Shown piece by piece: positions 24,690 to 28,151 of a stretch of DNA of 28,151 nucleotides. Both the position numbers and the translations under genes were made by a program. Position 1 is the stretch's first letter. Each line of letters begins with the position of its first letter. The stretch comes from Chloroflexota bacterium (lineage in GTDB: Bacteria; Chloroflexota; Anaerolineae; J102). The notes under the pieces were generated by a model. That model made no database searches. It saw only the letters and a program-made list of their open reading frames with translations, and was not told the origin of the DNA. The stretch spans positions 1,349-29,499 of the forward strand of contig JAADFV010000360.1 in NCBI GenBank assembly GCA_013152695.1, read 5' to 3'.

Positions 24690-25160
24690 ATGATTACCAT
24701 TGATATTCCCGATTATCGTCTGCTTACCCTCAAGTATTTGGTACTGGATTTGAACGGTACCCTGGCTGCTGATGGCGTGGTTCTACCAGGAGTGGCCGAG
24801 CGCCTACGTCAACTTCGCTCTCAACTCGAGACAACCCTACTCACGGCCAATACCCATGGCGGTGGTGCGGAAACAGCTCAGTACCTGGGTATTGAATTCC
24901 GCTTGCTCGAACCCGCGCCAGGTGGGGCTCAGAAGGAAGCTTTTGTGCGGGCGTTGGGTGCGGATCATGTCGTTGCCATCGGCAATGGTGCTAATGACGC
25001 GGCGATGTTACAAGCCGCGGCTCTGGGGATCGCTGTCAATGGAATCGAGGGCCTGGCTACAGTGGCACTGACAGCGGCCGACCTCTATCTGCCCCACATT
25101 GTTGATGCTCTCGATTTACTGTTACATCCCAACCGCCTGCGTGCTACCTTGCGCCGGTAA
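24690..25160 (+). CDS. Small HAD-family protein (soluble P-type ATPase-like)
   Basis: 156 residues. Motif I reads LDLNGTLA (D20, N22), motif II LLTANT (T52), motif III K82 and motif IV GNGANDAAML (N102, D103). The order is that of the small, cap-less HAD proteins similar to the P-domain of P-type ATPases. The second motif I residue, normally Asp in phosphatases, is Asn; similar small proteins with DLNGT exist, so it may be a phosphatase with altered activity or a binding protein. It follows the CoA-transferase by 56 nt with no clear ribosome site. Confidence 0.8.
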   Translation: MITIDIPDYRLLTLKYLVLDLNGTLAADGVVLPGVAERLRQLRSQLETTLLTANTHGGGAETAQYLGIEFRLLEPAPGGAQKEAFVRALGADHVVAIGNGANDAAMLQAAALGIAVNGIEGLATVALTAADLYLPHIVDALDLLLHPNRLRATLRR

Positions 25161-25259
25161 AAGGGAGATTCCCCTGTCCCCGTGGTTTTTCGAGGACGAG
25201 GGATGCCGTTACCCTACCCTGCCATACTTGCCGTGAGAATGAAGGTATACGTCACAGGT

Positions 25260-25288
25260 TTGCTCCCTGGGCCGTAGTTTGCTATGCT
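25260..25288 (+). promoter_or_regulatory. Promoter candidate for the class V aminotransferase
   Basis: -35 TTGCTC (25260-25265), 17 nt, -10 TATGCT (25283-25288). Expected leader ~45 nt. TATGCT recurs at 9716-9721 and, on the other strand, 7842-7837. Confidence 0.45.
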
Positions 25289-25339
25289 TCTTCTTTAACG
25301 TCAATCCTCCATTTTTCACCAAATTCCCTTCTCAAGATC

Positions 25340-26434
25340 ATGAACCATCCCTTTCTTTACATCCCTGGCCCTACCGAAGTTGCAGAAAGTGTGCTCGAAG
25401 CACAAACGAAAGCAATGATCGGTCATCGTACCCCCGAGTTTACAGAACTATTCTATCGCATCATCGATCGCCTTTCACAAGTTCTGCTCACAAAGCAGCA
25501 TGTGTACATTACGGCTTCTTCCGGCTCTGGCTTGCAAGAAGCCTCGGTACGCAATGCCATCAGGCCCGGGCGCAAAGTACTCAACATCGTGACGGGCGCC
25601 TTTGGTGATCGTTGGCAGAAGGTTTCTGCTGCCAACGGCTGTGATTCAGTGCGAGTTGATCTCACCTGGGGACAGCCCATTCGTCCCGAAGATGTCGATC
25701 GATATCTGGCTGAAGGCGGTTTCGATGCTGTTACCGTCGTACACAACGAAACCAGTACCGGCGTTATGAGTGATATCGCCGCTATTGCCAGCCTAGTGCA
25801 CGAAAAATATCCCGATGTCTTGCTCCTGGTCGATGCTGTTTCCTCGGCTAGCGGGGTTCGTATCGCCTTCGATGAGTGGGGTTTGGATTTTCTGCTCACC
25901 TCCTCGCAAAAGGCTTTTGCCCTGCCCCCAGGCCTGGCCTTTGCTTTTGCCTCAGACCGCATGTTAGAACGGGCGAAAGAAGTACCAAATCGAGGATGGT
26001 ACTTCGATTTGCTCCTTCTGGAAAAATACATCAGTGCTGGCCGCACGACGCCGGCTACTCCCGCCATCAGTTTGCTTTACGCCGCCGATCATCAACTCCA
26101 GCGTATTCTAGATGAGGGTCTGGAAGCACGTTGGCAGCGGCATCAGCAATGTATGGAACTGACCCACGCCTGGGCACGCGATCGCGGCTTTTCTCTGTTC
26201 CCCGCCCCTGGTTACGAATCCCGCACGGTGACTTGTGTGAGTAATGACCGCAATGTCGATGTGCCTGCGATGATCGCCTATGCGCGCGAACGTGATTGCG
26301 TTATCGGCAATGGTTATGGCCAGCTCAAAAACAAGACCTTCCGCATCGCCCACATGGGCGAACTTGCTCCCACTGATATGCAGCGACTTTTTGCTGTACT
26401 TGATGATTATCTGGCTAACGAAGCTGCCCCTTAG
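25340..26434 (+). CDS. Class V PLP aminotransferase (alanine-glyoxylate/serine-pyruvate type)
   Basis: 364 residues, normal length. Begins YIPGPTEVAESVLEA and has IGHRTPEF, ITASSGSGLQEASVRN, VVHNETSTGV, the PLP-contacting D165 (LLLVDAVSS) and the PLP lysine K191 in LLTSSQKAFALPPGL, then SAGRTTPATPAISLLYA. This set fits alanine-glyoxylate, serine-glyoxylate or serine-pyruvate aminotransferases; the exact substrate pair is not readable, and 2-aminoethylphosphonate-type enzymes are less likely. A separate promoter is probable. Lies 179 nt after the HAD gene. Confidence 0.92.
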   Translation: MNHPFLYIPGPTEVAESVLEAQTKAMIGHRTPEFTELFYRIIDRLSQVLLTKQHVYITASSGSGLQEASVRNAIRPGRKVLNIVTGAFGDRWQKVSAANGCDSVRVDLTWGQPIRPEDVDRYLAEGGFDAVTVVHNETSTGVMSDIAAIASLVHEKYPDVLLLVDAVSSASGVRIAFDEWGLDFLLTSSQKAFALPPGLAFAFASDRMLERAKEVPNRGWYFDLLLLEKYISAGRTTPATPAISLLYAADHQLQRILDEGLEARWQRHQQCMELTHAWARDRGFSLFPAPGYESRTVTCVSNDRNVDVPAMIAYARERDCVIGNGYGQLKNKTFRIAHMGELAPTDMQRLFAVLDDYLANEAAP

Positions 26435-26522
26435 ATTGACAAGATGTAAGGCGGATGGAGGGCGAATGAATGTGAAGAAATACAGCATTCGTGCTTAGCT
26501 ATGTTAGCCCCTTGTCCCTTTC

Positions 26523-26560
26523 AAAAAACTGGCCCGGCTCATTTAGCGGTGAGACGGGCC
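26523..26560 (-). terminator. Intrinsic-terminator-like hairpin facing left in the enolase leader
   Basis: GGCCCG-G-CTCA (26531-26541) and TGAG-A-CGGGCC (26550-26560) form a 10-bp stem with one mismatch. Read on the minus strand it is followed by AGTTTTTTGA (A-run 26523-26528), a canonical terminator. Read on + it has no T-run. No minus-strand gene ends here, so it may stop antisense transcription, or act as a leader structure of eno. Confidence 0.5.
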
Positions 26561-26571
26561 GCCCATCTTAA

Positions 26572-27885
<1,314 letters not shown>

Positions 27886-27914
27886 TCCCCGCCATTGTCA
27901 CAAGCCCAAGTTGT

Positions 27915-28000
27915 GAAAAATAGGACCCCGGTCGACTGGTAGACCCGGCAGGAAGATAGTCTTTCTTGCTCAGCCGGTTTTTCAGTCGATCGGGTTCTTT
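27915..28000. terminator. Composite hairpin, likely bidirectional terminator between eno and the last gene
   Basis: Outer stem CCCGGTCGACTG (27927-27938) with CAGTCGATCGGG (27983-27994), one G-T pair; middle stem CCGGC (27945-27949) with GCCGG (27973-27977); inner stem AGGAAGA (27950-27956) with TCTTTCT (27960-27966), loop TAG. On + it ends in TTCTTT; on the minus strand the outer arm is followed by CCTATTTTTC. The genes on both sides converge on it. Confidence 0.6.
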
Positions 28001-28021
28001 AGTTGAGAGAAGGGGTGTGAA

Positions 28022-28151
28022 TCAGGTTGTCTCGAGATCCATGCGCGGTCGCCGCACGAGACCGTCGTAATCACCGTAGCGGGGATGATCGAGGATATGC
28101 GCCATATAGAGCTTTTCCACCCAGATGGCATTGCTGTAGGCAGGAGGCACA
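28022..28151 (-). CDS. C-terminal end of an unidentified protein, cut by the window edge
   Basis: The last 42 codons of a minus-strand gene, ending at a TGA (28024-28022) and open to the right edge. The residues read PPAYSNAIWVEKLYMAHILD and then HPRYGDYDGLVRRPRMDLET. The codon content and the terminator at 27915-28000 on its 3' side support a real gene. Too short to assign; I do not recognise the family. Confidence 0.55.
   Translation of the reverse strand, partial: VPPAYSNAIWVEKLYMAHILDHPRYGDYDGLVRRPRMDLETT

Noticed and set aside
25161..25339. Terminator or hidden gene after the HAD gene
   Set aside because: Only a weak GTCC...GGAC hairpin without a good T-run; the remaining stretch carries the promoter at 25260-25288 and nothing else.
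26435..26445. TTGACA at 26436-26441 as -35 of eno
   Set aside because: A perfect hexamer, but no -10-like sequence follows at 16-18 nt.

Overview
The window reads like a chromosomal segment of a free-living bacterium, most probably a member of the Chloroflexota (Anaerolineae-like). This is inference from gene content: a MoxR/DUF58/DUF4129 module, an HtrA-type protease with one membrane anchor, a Lys/Asp-type alanine dehydrogenase, glutaminase-type vitamin B6 synthesis (pdxS-pdxT), and small intergenic palindromes of a kind common in such genomes. Base composition looks moderately GC-rich by eye. I see no rRNA, tRNA, CRISPR array, insertion sequence or phage gene.

Left part (1-9571). A truncated NYN/LOTUS-type RNA-metabolism protein runs in from the left edge on + and converges on a minus-strand block. 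That block reads MoxR ATPase > DUF58 protein > DUF4129 membrane protein > DEDD-type exonuclease with a helical-repeat tail, with 7-nt spacing or 8-nt overlaps, so it is almost certainly one operon with a recognisable promoter at 6722-6750. Upstream on the same strand lie a double-zinc-ribbon membrane protein and a fatty-acyl-CoA ligase with its own promoter. The 492-nt gap before the MoxR gene contains several inverted repeats.

Middle (9734-15186, +). A divergent series follows: a HEAT-like repeat protein interrupted by a one-base frameshift in a C run, mannose-1-phosphate guanylyltransferase (coupled by ATGA), an HtrA-like protease, a palindrome, a small membrane-anchored protein of unknown function and RadC. 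A minus-strand trio converges on it (15205-18211): an MFS transporter, a polytopic membrane protein with an acidic tail, and a nitrilase-family amidase.

Right part (18626-28151, +). pdxS-pdxT-Nudix (a PLP-making operon with a good promoter) is followed by a fold-type I PLP aminotransferase, alanine dehydrogenase coupled by ATGA to a CoA-transferase, a small HAD protein, a class V (alanine-glyoxylate-like) aminotransferase and enolase. A composite hairpin acts as a likely bidirectional terminator between enolase and the C-terminal end of a minus-strand gene that runs off the window.

Functional picture: cofactor B6 production sits beside two PLP enzymes and an alanine/pyruvate/acyl-CoA segment; the left half carries envelope or stress-type functions. 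I found no clear-cut new defence or mobile system. The most interesting points are the exonuclease inside the MoxR operon, the frameshifted HEAT gene, the LOTUS protein with an unassigned C-terminal region, a reverse-facing terminator in the enolase leader, and several small palindromic elements.
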